Below are positions 19,076-28,042 of a stretch of 64,000 nt of DNA, in pieces. The translations under genes were made by a program, and so were the position numbers. The notes under the pieces are model-generated. The model was not told where the DNA came from. It saw only the letters and a program-made list of their open reading frames with translations, and did not search any database. Source of the DNA: Pseudanabaena sp. (lineage in GTDB: Bacteria > Cyanobacteriota > Cyanobacteriia > Pseudanabaenales > Pseudanabaenaceae); the NCBI GenBank assembly GCA_003249015.1, contig QBLS01000002.1, positions 186,001 to 250,000 of the forward strand. The letters are read 5' to 3'. The first letter of the stretch is position 1; each line of letters starts with the position of its first letter.

Positions 19076-22000
19076 TTAAAGACTGCGATCGGTGAGAAGT
19101 TCCTTTATGCAGGAGTCCAATTGCTTGAGCTTAACTGGCTTGCTGAGATAGTAATTAGCCCCTGCCGCTAGACAACGATCTTGATCACCTTTCATGGCTA
19201 GTGCAGTTAAAGCAATGATAGGAATGTGACGCAACCCATCTATCTGACGAATTCGTCGCATCGCTTCCAAACCATCGATATGGGGCATCTGCACATCCAT
19301 CAAGATCACATCTGGGCGGTGAGATATAGCCAAATCAATTGCTTCTTGTCCATTGATGGCACATACCAAGTTATATCCCTTTGCCTCCAAATAACTGGCG
19401 ATAGTTACCACATTGGCGGGATTGTCCTCAGCTAGCAGAACTAAGGGTACTTTGTTGGGGCTTGATTCGAGAGTATCGTAATGACCTGCTTCATGGGCGA
19501 TCGCTAAATCCTCGGAGGGTGCATCTGCGGAAATCTGTGCCTTACAGGGTAGATCAATTGTGAAACAACTTCCTATTCCCAATTCACTGATCAATCCAAC
19601 ACGACCGTCATGCAATTCGACAATTTTCTTAACTAGAGCTAATCCTAATCCCGTACCTGAGTATTTGCGATTAAGAGCACTATCTATCTGAACAAAGGGT
19701 TGAAATAGCTTGGGAACGTTTTCCGAGGAAATGCCAATACCTGTATCACTAACAGCAATACGCAGATAACTGATTTCAGAGTTAGGCGACTTTGATGGCA
19801 ATAACGAAGCTGTGAGAGTAATGGTTCCGCCTTCGAGGGTGAATTTCACCGCATTGGTAAGCAAATTCAACAAGACTTGCTTCATACGGACTTCATCGAT
19901 AAATAGATCGGGCAGATGGGGGGATAGTTTAGTTATTAAGTTGATACCTTTGCCGCAGGCTTGTTGCTTAATAAAAGCGAGGCTAGAATAACATAGCTGC
20001 TCTACAGAAACTTTGCTGTAGTCTAGACTGACTTTCCCTGATTGAATTTTGGAGACATCTAGAATGTCATTGATCAGAGAGAGCAGATGAGTAGCACTGC
20101 TTTCAATAGTACCGAGAGATTCGAGTTGTCGCTCATTGATGGAACCAAAGATTCCTTCTTGCAGCCCTTCTGTCATACCTAAAATGGCATTGAGAGGCGT
20201 GCGGAGTTCGTGACTCATGGTGGCAAGAAACTCATCCTTCAAGCGGGTAGCGCGTTCTAGTTCCGCATTGGTACGCCGTAATTCAGATTCTGCTGCCTTG
20301 AGATCGCTAATATCTTGACAAACTCCCACCAAAAGATTGTCGGTAACGTAGGTTAGGGATAACCGTTGAGAGAAGGTCGTTCCATCTTTGCAGGTCGCAG
20401 TCACCTCTCCCTGCCAAGACCTTTGGGCTGCCAAAGCGGGTGCTATCTCCTGATCAAAGCGCTCTAACTGTTCAGGATCGTATAAAACGCGCCAACTTTT
20501 TGCCATTAGTTCTTCGGCATTTTCATAGCCAAACAATTTCACTTGAGAAGAATTGAGATAGACAAAACATCCATCCTCAAGAATGACAATGCCATCCACA
20601 GCCGCTTCGATCGCTGCTAACTGCCTATATAAAATAGTCTCGGCATTTTTACGTTCCGTAATATCCTGATAGGTACATAAAATTCCCACGATCTCACCTT
20701 TCAGATTGCGGAGCGGTAATTTGTTGGTTTCCAGCCAAGACTTCGAGCCATCTTTTAGATGTTGGGTTTCGATGATGTTTAGTTTGGCTTCACCACTATT
20801 GATGACAGCGTAATCGACAGCACGATACTCTTCTGCCTCAGTGTTGCGCCAAGGCAGATCAAAATCATTTTTACCCACCAACTCCGAGACAGAACTTAGC
20901 TCCGCATCATGCAAAAAGAGTTGATTTGCCCCTAGGTAGTTAGAGTCACGGTCTTTCCAGAAGACAGCAAGGGGTACAGTATCCAAAATCGTTTGCAGAA
21001 ACTGCTGCGACTCGCGCAGAGCTGTTTCAATCTGTAGGCGATCGGTGATGTCCCGAAAAATCCCCTGCACAAAAATTTTCCCATCAATGCTAATAATGGC
21101 TGCCATGATGTCTACCGAGACAGTACTGCCATCACGCCGACAGCAGGTCACATTTAAAAGTTGAGAACGCTGTTTTAGAGTGATCTCAGCAAAGTGTGCG
21201 CTTACCCTAGGAAGTTCTTCGGGTGGATGTAGGTTTCTGGTATGCAGGGTAGTCAATTCGGCTAGGGGGTAGCCCAACAACAGTTCTGCTCTCTGGTTGG
21301 CTTCTAGAATATTGCCCTGAAGATCGGCTAGTAAAATGGCATCAGCAGCGCATTCCATCAATCCCCGATATCTTGCTTCCCGTTCAGCTAGAGCGGCTGT
21401 ACGTTGAGTTACCCGTTGCTCTAACTCAACATTTAGAGTTTCCAGAGCTTGCGCGGTAAGGTATCGCTCTAGCTCAGCCCCCGCCCGCGCCGCAAAAATT
21501 GTGAGTAGGTTTTGGCTCCATTCAGGATCGGCTAGGGGTGCATCATGGAGAATACAGAGATTGCCAATGGGTTCACCTGCGGCATTTTGCAACCTAACCC
21601 CTAGATAACTGTCTACCTGTAATTTTGTAAATAGAGTATTTTCAGGGTAGAGGGATTGAATACCCGTAGGATGGCAATAACATCCAATTTGGAGCGATTG
21701 ATAGCAACAGGGAACTGCTTCGTAGGGCAAAAATTTAGGAAGACAAAATTTGCCATCACCAAAAAATGCCAAGACATGAAACCCATCTGGCTTTGCGTGA
21801 TCGACCGAAACATAGCGTACTCCTAGGGCTTCAGCAATGTGCTGCACCAGAGCAGGGAAGAAAGCTTCCCCTGTGACAGCCGCAGTCCCTTCGATCACTT
21901 GGCGGAGAGAGACTTCGGCGCGATCGCGGCGAAGTTCAGCTTCGCGTTGTTGGGTAATATCCTGTATCGTACCGCGTGAGATTGTAGGAATCTCGTCAGT

Positions 22001-23404
22001 ACTATAGGCAGGCTCCCATGCCTCCAGCACATACTTAATGCGACCATCAGGCATTTGCAAGCGATGGACTAAGGTATAGGGGCTATGACTAGTCAGGTGA
22101 TTTCTATATGCTTCATCAACGTGGACTTGATCGTCAGGATGCACCAAATCGATAAAGGCTTGGTAGGAAGCCTTATTTTGATGTGGATCGATTTCGAGGA
22201 TACGAAAAACCTCCTCTGACCAGTAGAAGTTATTCTGTTGCAGATCAACTTCCCAATTGCCAAGATGGGCAAGTCGTTGAGCTTCCTCTAATCTTTGAGT
22301 TGTTTTCCTAAGGGCTATTTCGTTTTGATGCCGTTGAATCGCCAGCATAATCACGGGAATAAAATCATCAACAAGTGCGATGTCCTCAGTACTTGGGGAA
22401 TGAACCTCATAGTAGTAGATACCAAATGTACCCAAGATCGACTGATCATTCCCAACAATAGGGCTAGACCAGCAAGCTCTCAAGTCACTCTCCAAGGCTA
22501 TGTCTTTGAATTCTTGCCACAAAGGATCATTGGCAATATCAGACACAATCACTTTTTCGCGGCGGGACACGGCAGTGCCACAAGATCCCACCCCTTCTCC
22601 TGCCTTGACCCCATCGACTTGACGGCGATAAAGTTCTGGTATGCTCGGTGCGGCTAGTTCACGCAATTGATTGTTGCTATCCAGAAGTAAAATGGAACAG
22701 AGTGCCCCCTGCATTAACTTCTCAATGGTGTAACAGATATGATTTAGAATGTCAGTCAAATTTTCTTGAGCAGCCACCCTAGCGAGGAGATCGTTCTTAA
22801 TCTGTAAAATGGTTTCTGCTTTTTGGCGTTCCAGCAATTCCAATCGCAACTGCTCAAGGGTTGAAGCCTGTTGGATGGCTATCTCTAACTGAGTGACAAG
22901 GCTTTTCAGTAAGTCAATTTCATCTACTTGCCAATCCCGCGTTGTTTGACTTTCTGCAACGTTGAGCAAGCCCCATAATCGCCCCTTACAAAAAAGTGGC
23001 AGCAGTACTTTGGCGCGAATTTGATGACCCCGCAGAAATTCACGGTGGCATTCTGTCATCTCTGTGGTCTCGATGTCGGGAACAACACGAATGTATCCCT
23101 CCCGATAGATTTCAGTAAAACGAGGCTGAAAGCAATGATCAAAGACCTGTTCGCCAATTAGCGATCGCGATAGGTTGGTTGACTCAGCTACTACCACGCT
23201 TACGTAGTCAGGCTCAAACTTCCAAATATTGACGCGATCTCAGCCAATGATTTTATGAATCTGCTCTACGGCGGTATCTAGGATAGTCTGGAGACTAAGT
23301 GAGGATCGAATCTGGGTAGCTAAACGATTTATAGCCTGTTCTCGCTGCAATTGTTTCTGCAAGTCATCAGGTGTAGGTGCTGTTGTGTTCGTTAAGTTTG
23401 CCAT
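19076..23404 (-). pseudogene. Hybrid kinase with DXCF cyanobacteriochrome-type GAF, interrupted by TGA
   Basis: The frame starting at the ATG at 23404 runs for 54 codons to a TGA (23242-23240) and then continues unbroken for 1387 codons. The peptide before the stop (QTILDTAVEQIHKIIG) and after it (DRVNIWKFEPDYVSVVVAES) join into one GAF domain where relatives have Cys or Ala. That GAF has DHCF and TECH motifs 28 residues apart, as in DXCF cyanobacteriochromes. Then come GAF, PAS, GAF, three PAS, HisKA (MSHELRTPLN, His codon 20212-20210), HATPase_c (DTGIGIS, GTGLGLALVKKI) and a receiver (LLAEDN, LMDVQMPHIDG, LSKPVK). Translation could restart at GTG 23197, giving 1373 residues with half of the first GAF missing. 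A nonsense mutation or a sequencing error are both possible; the remaining kinase is intact. Confidence 0.8.
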
Positions 23405-24040
23405 ATTCTTAATTACTGAGAAAGTAATAGCTTGAGCTATAGAGCTTTACATGTGCTGCCCCCCGTCCTAATCGAAGTTTTCATTTTGGAGCCATAAAAT
23501 GAAAACTCAGCCTTATCAATAATACTTCACAAAACTGTTGTCATACTATGGATTCTTAAGCCGTTTGTTATTGCATCTTGCTTTTGCATTTTACAAAGTC
23601 AAAAAAAATCAAAAATTATGGTAGTAGCAACTTCATCAAGTGAGAATAAGAAAAAACTAACCCTATTCTCAAACTGATCACTAAAAATTCCTCGGATATA
23701 GGTAATCACCTTTACCTATAGCAAAAAAAGTTTTGCTTAGGACATAAAACCAGAAGGCGAGTGGCGGCGCGGAGCGCCGCCACTCGCTTCTTGGTTTTTG
23801 ATTTGTACTAACTAACTCTTGCTTTGCTATATCTTCTATTTGTCCTCATCCAGCCCATCGTCGCCCTAATCATCAAAACGGCAAACAAACCTTTCAATAA
23901 CTTCTGGAAAACTGCCACAGATCCCCTTGCCTTTTCTAGATGTACGGTGTGCCACACGTCATTCCCAAGCACTTAATAATTATGGCTAGTGCTAAGCTAT
24001 AACTAAATTGCTCGCGATCGCGTAACTCAAATAACTTCCT
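23405..24040. other. 636-bp gap between divergent genes
   Basis: It contains the composite repeat 23717-23831. Otherwise it is AT-rich sequence that should hold the divergent promoters of the interrupted kinase and the ATPase gene. No gene is seen. Confidence 0.6.
23717..23831. repeat. Composite repeat, second copy of TATAGC unit
   Basis: TATAGCAAA at 23717 and CTTTGCTATA at 23822-23831 enclose the palindrome 23746-23798 (GAGTGGCGGCGC-gga-GCGCCGCCACTC, one bulge). The left half AGTTTTGCTTAGGACATAAA is identical to that at 10525-10544. Confidence 0.8.
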
Positions 24041-25282
24041 ATGTTTACCGAAGTCCAAATCGAGAACTATAAATCCATCCAAAATCTCAAGATAAATTTG
24101 GGTCGGGTGAATGTGTTTATTGGTGAGAATGGTTGTGGTAAAAGCAATATTTTAGAAGCGATCGCTTTAGCTGGCGCGGCGGCAGGTAACAAGTTAGATA
24201 ACGAGTTTTTAGCTCCTAGAGGGATTCGAGTTACAGAACCAGAATTTATGAGATCGGCTTTTGACAAAGAAAATGTTACAAACACGATAAAGATAAATAT
24301 TAAAGGAGATGATGAGATCCCATTTACTAATGATAATGACGAAGTAATTTTGAATTTTGAACTACGTAATGATAACAAGCCTTATTCAGCTTGGTCAAAC
24401 ATTAGTATGAATAGTCTTTTTAAGGCATTAGGAGATAACGAAACAAAGAGAGTAAATGCTCTCGCACAGCAAGCAAAGATTTTTTTTCAGGAACAAATCA
24501 ATCAGGGAAATTTAAATCATCTTGAAAACGATCTAGATCCTAAATCAATTGAAGAAACTTCTTTTGCATTTGCATATAATTTTTTAAAGCAAATGTCAAT
24601 CAGTATAAAAAAAAGTAGTTTAGACTTAAAAGATTTTATTATTTATTCTCCTGAAAATTCCTTTTTGAGAACCTTTAAAGAAGAAGGGCAAGTTCAGCCA
24701 TTAGGGACTAAGGGAGAAGGATTACTTAAACTGTTAAAGGTGTTAAACAACAGTCCTGACAAGATAAATGAAATCAAGAAAAGGCTGGAACTGATAGATT
24801 GGTTTGGCGACTTTAATATAGATCATAACAATTCAGATTTAGAAAAAAATATTCAAATTAAAGATCGGTATTTGGATAAAGAGCTACCTTACTTCAATCA
24901 GAGAAGCTCTAATGAAGGATTTTTGTTTTTGATGTTTTACTTTGCTTTGTTTGTCAGTGACGATACACCTAAATTCTTTGCAATTGACAACATTGAAAAC
25001 GCACTAAATCCTAAACTATGTACAAGACTAATCCAAGAATTAGTAGAACTTGCAAAAAAATATGATAAACAAGTTATATTCACAACTCATAATCCTGCTA
25101 TCTTAGATGGTCTAGATTTGAACGATGACGAACAAAGACTTTTTGTTATTTATCGAAATATGGATGGGCATACCCAAGCTAAGCAAATTGCTCCCTTAGA
25201 GCCTTTAGATGATGGCGAAATTGTGCCTTTGTCAGAAGCTTTTATAAATGGTTACATTGGCGGACTACCGAAAAACTTTTAA
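24041..25282 (+). CDS. AAA ATPase of OLD/SMC-like type, possible defence gene
   Basis: 413 residues. Walker A GENGCGKSN at 28-36 follows the typical start IENYKSIQNLKINLG. The ABC-like half has the loop SNEGFLFLMFYFALF, Walker B FFAIDNIENALNP and the H-loop FTTHNP. The residue after the Walker B Asp, normally the catalytic Glu, is Asn (DNIEN). The middle 200 residues are lysine- and asparagine-rich, with no recognised domain. The TOPRIM-like gene starts one base after its stop, so the two form an operon. In family terms this recalls split OLD nucleases and PARIS/AbiL-type anti-phage modules. Function is inferred from architecture only. Confidence 0.8.
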   Translation: MFTEVQIENYKSIQNLKINLGRVNVFIGENGCGKSNILEAIALAGAAAGNKLDNEFLAPRGIRVTEPEFMRSAFDKENVTNTIKINIKGDDEIPFTNDNDEVILNFELRNDNKPYSAWSNISMNSLFKALGDNETKRVNALAQQAKIFFQEQINQGNLNHLENDLDPKSIEETSFAFAYNFLKQMSISIKKSSLDLKDFIIYSPENSFLRTFKEEGQVQPLGTKGEGLLKLLKVLNNSPDKINEIKKRLELIDWFGDFNIDHNNSDLEKNIQIKDRYLDKELPYFNQRSSNEGFLFLMFYFALFVSDDTPKFFAIDNIENALNPKLCTRLIQELVELAKKYDKQVIFTTHNPAILDGLDLNDDEQRLFVIYRNMDGHTQAKQIAPLEPLDDGEIVPLSEAFINGYIGGLPKNF

Positions 25283-25283
25283 T

Positions 25284-25910
25284 ATGTATACATTTGGCGC
25301 AATTGTAGAAGGAATAACTGATTTCCCTATTATTAATAGTATTTTGATAGGATATTTTAATGACAGTAAAATTGATGTCAACCCGATTAGTCCTATCAAT
25401 TTTAAAGCATCATCTAATTACGATAAAGTATTTAAAAGCTGCAAACCAGAAAAATTAAAACGAGCTTTTCTAGCTAATAGATACATTATTATTCATATCG
25501 ATACTGATGTATCATCAAGCTTTGGTATATCTCACTACGAAGATGAACAACCACTTTCTCCACAACAATTAATTGATAAAGTAACAGATAAATTTAAACA
25601 GCAAATGGGAGAAGAATTTTATAGTCAGTATGGACATCGAATTATTTTTGCGATCGCAGTCCATTCAATAGAATGTTGGTTATTTCCTTTATTAGTCTCT
25701 GACGATAAAAGTGCCGAAACAGAAAACTGTTGTCAAATTTTAGAAAAAAACATTCCTAGCTTTAGGAAAAAATACGATTATTATCAAGAGATCACCGAGA
25801 GATACCGCAATCATGATGATTTATTAAATCTCTATTCTAAAAATCCTAGTTTGAAGATTTTTATTGAACAGCTTGCAAGTAGAAATATTGAAATAATTGA
25901 AGAATCATAA
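25284..25910 (+). CDS. TOPRIM-like (RloB/DUF4276-type) protein paired with ATPase
   Basis: 208 residues from the ATG at 25284; the frame also opens at 25248 inside the ATPase gene, but the family begins where this ATG does. TOPRIM-like acidic residues are visible: Glu9 in IVEGITD, Asp73 and Asp75 in HIDTD, and Glu130 in HSIECWLF, the last resembling the E-x-W segment of RloB/AbiLii and DUF4276 proteins. A metal-dependent nuclease activated or restrained by the ATPase next door is the natural guess. The pair is more AT-rich than its surroundings, though each gene still has a HIP1 site. Confidence 0.62.
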   Translation: MYTFGAIVEGITDFPIINSILIGYFNDSKIDVNPISPINFKASSNYDKVFKSCKPEKLKRAFLANRYIIIHIDTDVSSSFGISHYEDEQPLSPQQLIDKVTDKFKQQMGEEFYSQYGHRIIFAIAVHSIECWLFPLLVSDDKSAETENCCQILEKNIPSFRKKYDYYQEITERYRNHDDLLNLYSKNPSLKIFIEQLASRNIEIIEES

Positions 25911-26155
25911 TTTAACGAGGTGGAATGGTTAATAGGTTTCACTTGCGTAGAGAATGTAAATACCGATATGATCTCTGCCATTGGCAAAAGTGACAGCCGA
26001 CACATGATCGGTCTAGAGTTCAGCTATGCCGAGCTGCTTGTTGTAAAGATTTATCTTTTTCTCAAACAATTCAATCAATACTCTCCTTGTTTGACTGAGA
26101 CTGCAAACGTGACAATGCCATATTGAAATAATGAAATTTTATATGGTAAATTAAA

Positions 26156-26581
26156 ATGGACGATAACCAACGTGAAGACAATACTGAACGGAGACAAGAC
26201 TTAAGACAGGACGAAGAAACTTATCGGCTAAAACAAGAAGAAAGTCGATTGGGGAAAGCCCAACGTAGTAACACTTACGTTTGGATAATTAACAGTATTT
26301 ACTGGCTAAGTGGGTTGTTAGAGATTTTACTGGCGTTAAGGTTTGGATTACGCCTATTTGGGGCAAATCCTCAGAATGATTTTGCGCGACTAATTACTAA
26401 CCTATCTGCTCCATTTATGGCTCCATTTATGGCTCCATTTTCCACATTATTTGTCAGCCCTACTTCTGGTGACGGTACAAATATCTTTGACGTGAATATT
26501 ATTATTGCAATCATTGCCTACGCGCTCTTGAGTTACCTTGTAGCTTCTTTTGTCAGATTCATTTTTTACAACCGAGTCTAG
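26156..26581 (+). CDS. YggT-family membrane protein
   Basis: 141 residues. A charged N-terminus (about 1-38, many Glu/Arg/Gln) precedes two membrane helices (about 42-65 and 108-135) with the YggT-type LLALRFGLRLFGANP segment. The loop carries the repeated unit APFMAPFMAPF, encoded by a 12-bp tandem repeat at 26408-26440. YggT proteins are linked to membrane or envelope functions, and in cyanobacteria to thylakoid organisation; the specific role here is unknown. Confidence 0.75.
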   Translation: MDDNQREDNTERRQDLRQDEETYRLKQEESRLGKAQRSNTYVWIINSIYWLSGLLEILLALRFGLRLFGANPQNDFARLITNLSAPFMAPFMAPFSTLFVSPTSGDGTNIFDVNIIIAIIAYALLSYLVASFVRFIFYNRV

Positions 26582-26719
26582 TGTTTTTTCTAACTAGAGA
26601 ATTAGTTGTAGCACTAAGCAATTCAACTAATTCTCTGGTTTGAAATTGTATCTTCATTGTGTCTAGATACTCAATATAAATTTTAATTCTAAAAAAATGA
26701 ATTGCACGGGGAAAACAAG

Positions 26720-27481
26720 TTGTTAAATCACACATTTTGGTTTTATGGAGTAGCATTTTTTGCAATTATACTCATGCGCTATTTTTTGGTGGCAGGAGGG
26801 ACATATTTATTCTTTTATCAACGAACTTCATTAGATATTAATCAAAAAGCACCGCATATTCCCTCTCAGGATTCGATTCAAAAAGATATCCAACTTTCAA
26901 TTATTTCCGCTAGTATCTTTGCGATCGCGGCTGCAATAATCATATCTGCCTACAATTGCCAACTCACTCAAATCTACGACGATCCTAATCAATTTGGACT
27001 ATGGTATCTAGGGATTAGTTATGCATTGGTGCTACTTCTTCAAGATACTTATTTCTACTTTACCCATCGACTATTTCATCATCCGTCCCTCTTCCATTGG
27101 CTGCATCAGGGACATCATCGATCGCGCTATCCTACGCCTTGGACTTCCTTTGCCTTTGACCCATTAGAGGCAATCGTTAGTTCATTTTTTCTAATTGGAA
27201 TTGTTTTTATAATGCCCTTGCATTTTATTACTTTGATAGCAGTTCTAACAACGATGACAGTTTGGGCAGTATTAAATCATCTAAGCCTTGATCGTTTTCC
27301 TCTAGCATTTCCCCATCATTGGCTAGGAAAATGGTTTATTGGACCAAAACATCATTCTATTCATCATCTTAAATATACATTTCATTATGGACTGTATTTC
27401 ACTTTCTGGGACAATATTTTTCATACTCAAGATCCCAATTACAATACTCCGCGTCAATTGAAACAATTAGAAAAAATATAG
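26720..27481 (+). CDS. Sterol desaturase / fatty acid hydroxylase family protein
   Basis: 253 residues from a TTG at 26720, chosen because GGGGA lies at 26708-26712; the frame opens at another TTG at 26702. A membrane di-iron enzyme of the FA_hydroxylase family: the histidine clusters HRLFHH, HQGHHRS and HHSIHH are all present, with four to five hydrophobic helices. The substrate could be a fatty acid, carotenoid or sterol-like lipid; this cannot be told from the sequence. It stands alone. Confidence 0.83.
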   Translation: MLNHTFWFYGVAFFAIILMRYFLVAGGTYLFFYQRTSLDINQKAPHIPSQDSIQKDIQLSIISASIFAIAAAIIISAYNCQLTQIYDDPNQFGLWYLGISYALVLLLQDTYFYFTHRLFHHPSLFHWLHQGHHRSRYPTPWTSFAFDPLEAIVSSFFLIGIVFIMPLHFITLIAVLTTMTVWAVLNHLSLDRFPLAFPHHWLGKWFIGPKHHSIHHLKYTFHYGLYFTFWDNIFHTQDPNYNTPRQLKQLEKI

Positions 27482-27758
27482 GTCACAACTACTTCAAAGT
27501 ACATATTAGTTTCGATTTCAATCTATTTAAAAATCATTTATTAAGTTTTATATTGTAGTCAATCAAATCATCTCTTAGATCAAATACTCAACTGACACAA
27601 TAGCTAAAGCCACCCAATACTATCCAACCAAGTTTATTAAACTAATTTTGGTAACGGGATGGAATTGATGGAATTGAAATTAATGATAAGAAGCAGTATT
27701 TATTTGCTTGATTATTCATCATTAATTTATTGCTAAATATAACAATAGGAGTAAAACA

Positions 27759-27941
27759 ATGAGTTTACAAGATAGAGCTAAAGCAACTGCTAAAAATGTT
27801 GAAGGGAAGGTACAGGAAGCTGTAGGCGAATTGACTGGTGACACCAAAAATCAAGTGGAAGGCAAAGCCAAGCAAGTCGAGGCAAAAGTGCGTCACGCGA
27901 CAGAAGATGTCAAAGATGAAGTCAAAAAGGCAACTGACTAA
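27759..27941 (+). CDS. CsbD-family stress protein
   Basis: 60 residues, highly charged and helical (KNVEGKVQEAVGELTGDT), the CsbD signature. AGGAG at 27750-27754 lies well placed before the ATG. Family members are induced by general stress; no biochemical role is known. It is monocistronic. Confidence 0.88.
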   Translation: MSLQDRAKATAKNVEGKVQEAVGELTGDTKNQVEGKAKQVEAKVRHATEDVKDEVKKATD

Positions 27942-27981
27942 GTTTAGTTACTTAGTCGGCTAAATAGCCCTAGCCTTTTCT

Positions 27982-28032
27982 AATCAAGAAATAGCGGTGC
28001 GCGGCAAAGCCGCGCACCGCTATTTCTTGATT
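27982..28032. repeat. 51-bp palindrome, GGC-aaa-GCC apex
   Basis: Perfect 24-nt arms between the convergent CsbD and Hsp70-like genes. Bidirectional terminator candidate. Confidence 0.88.
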
Positions 28033-28042
28033 TGGTATAGTC

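Noticed and set aside
23240-23242. TGA as a selenocysteine codon
   Set aside because: Free cyanobacteria are not known to use selenocysteine, no SECIS-like hairpin was evident just after the codon, and relatives have Cys or Ala at this position.
24041-25910. Gabija, Septu or PARIS identity for the ATPase/TOPRIM pair
   Set aside because: No UvrD-like helicase, no HNH partner, and no diagnostic AriA or AriB motif that I can recognise; only the general architecture fits.
25920-26126. 68-codon frame between the TOPRIM-like gene and yggT
   Set aside because: GTG start without a clear ribosome site, no recognisable motif and no family resemblance.
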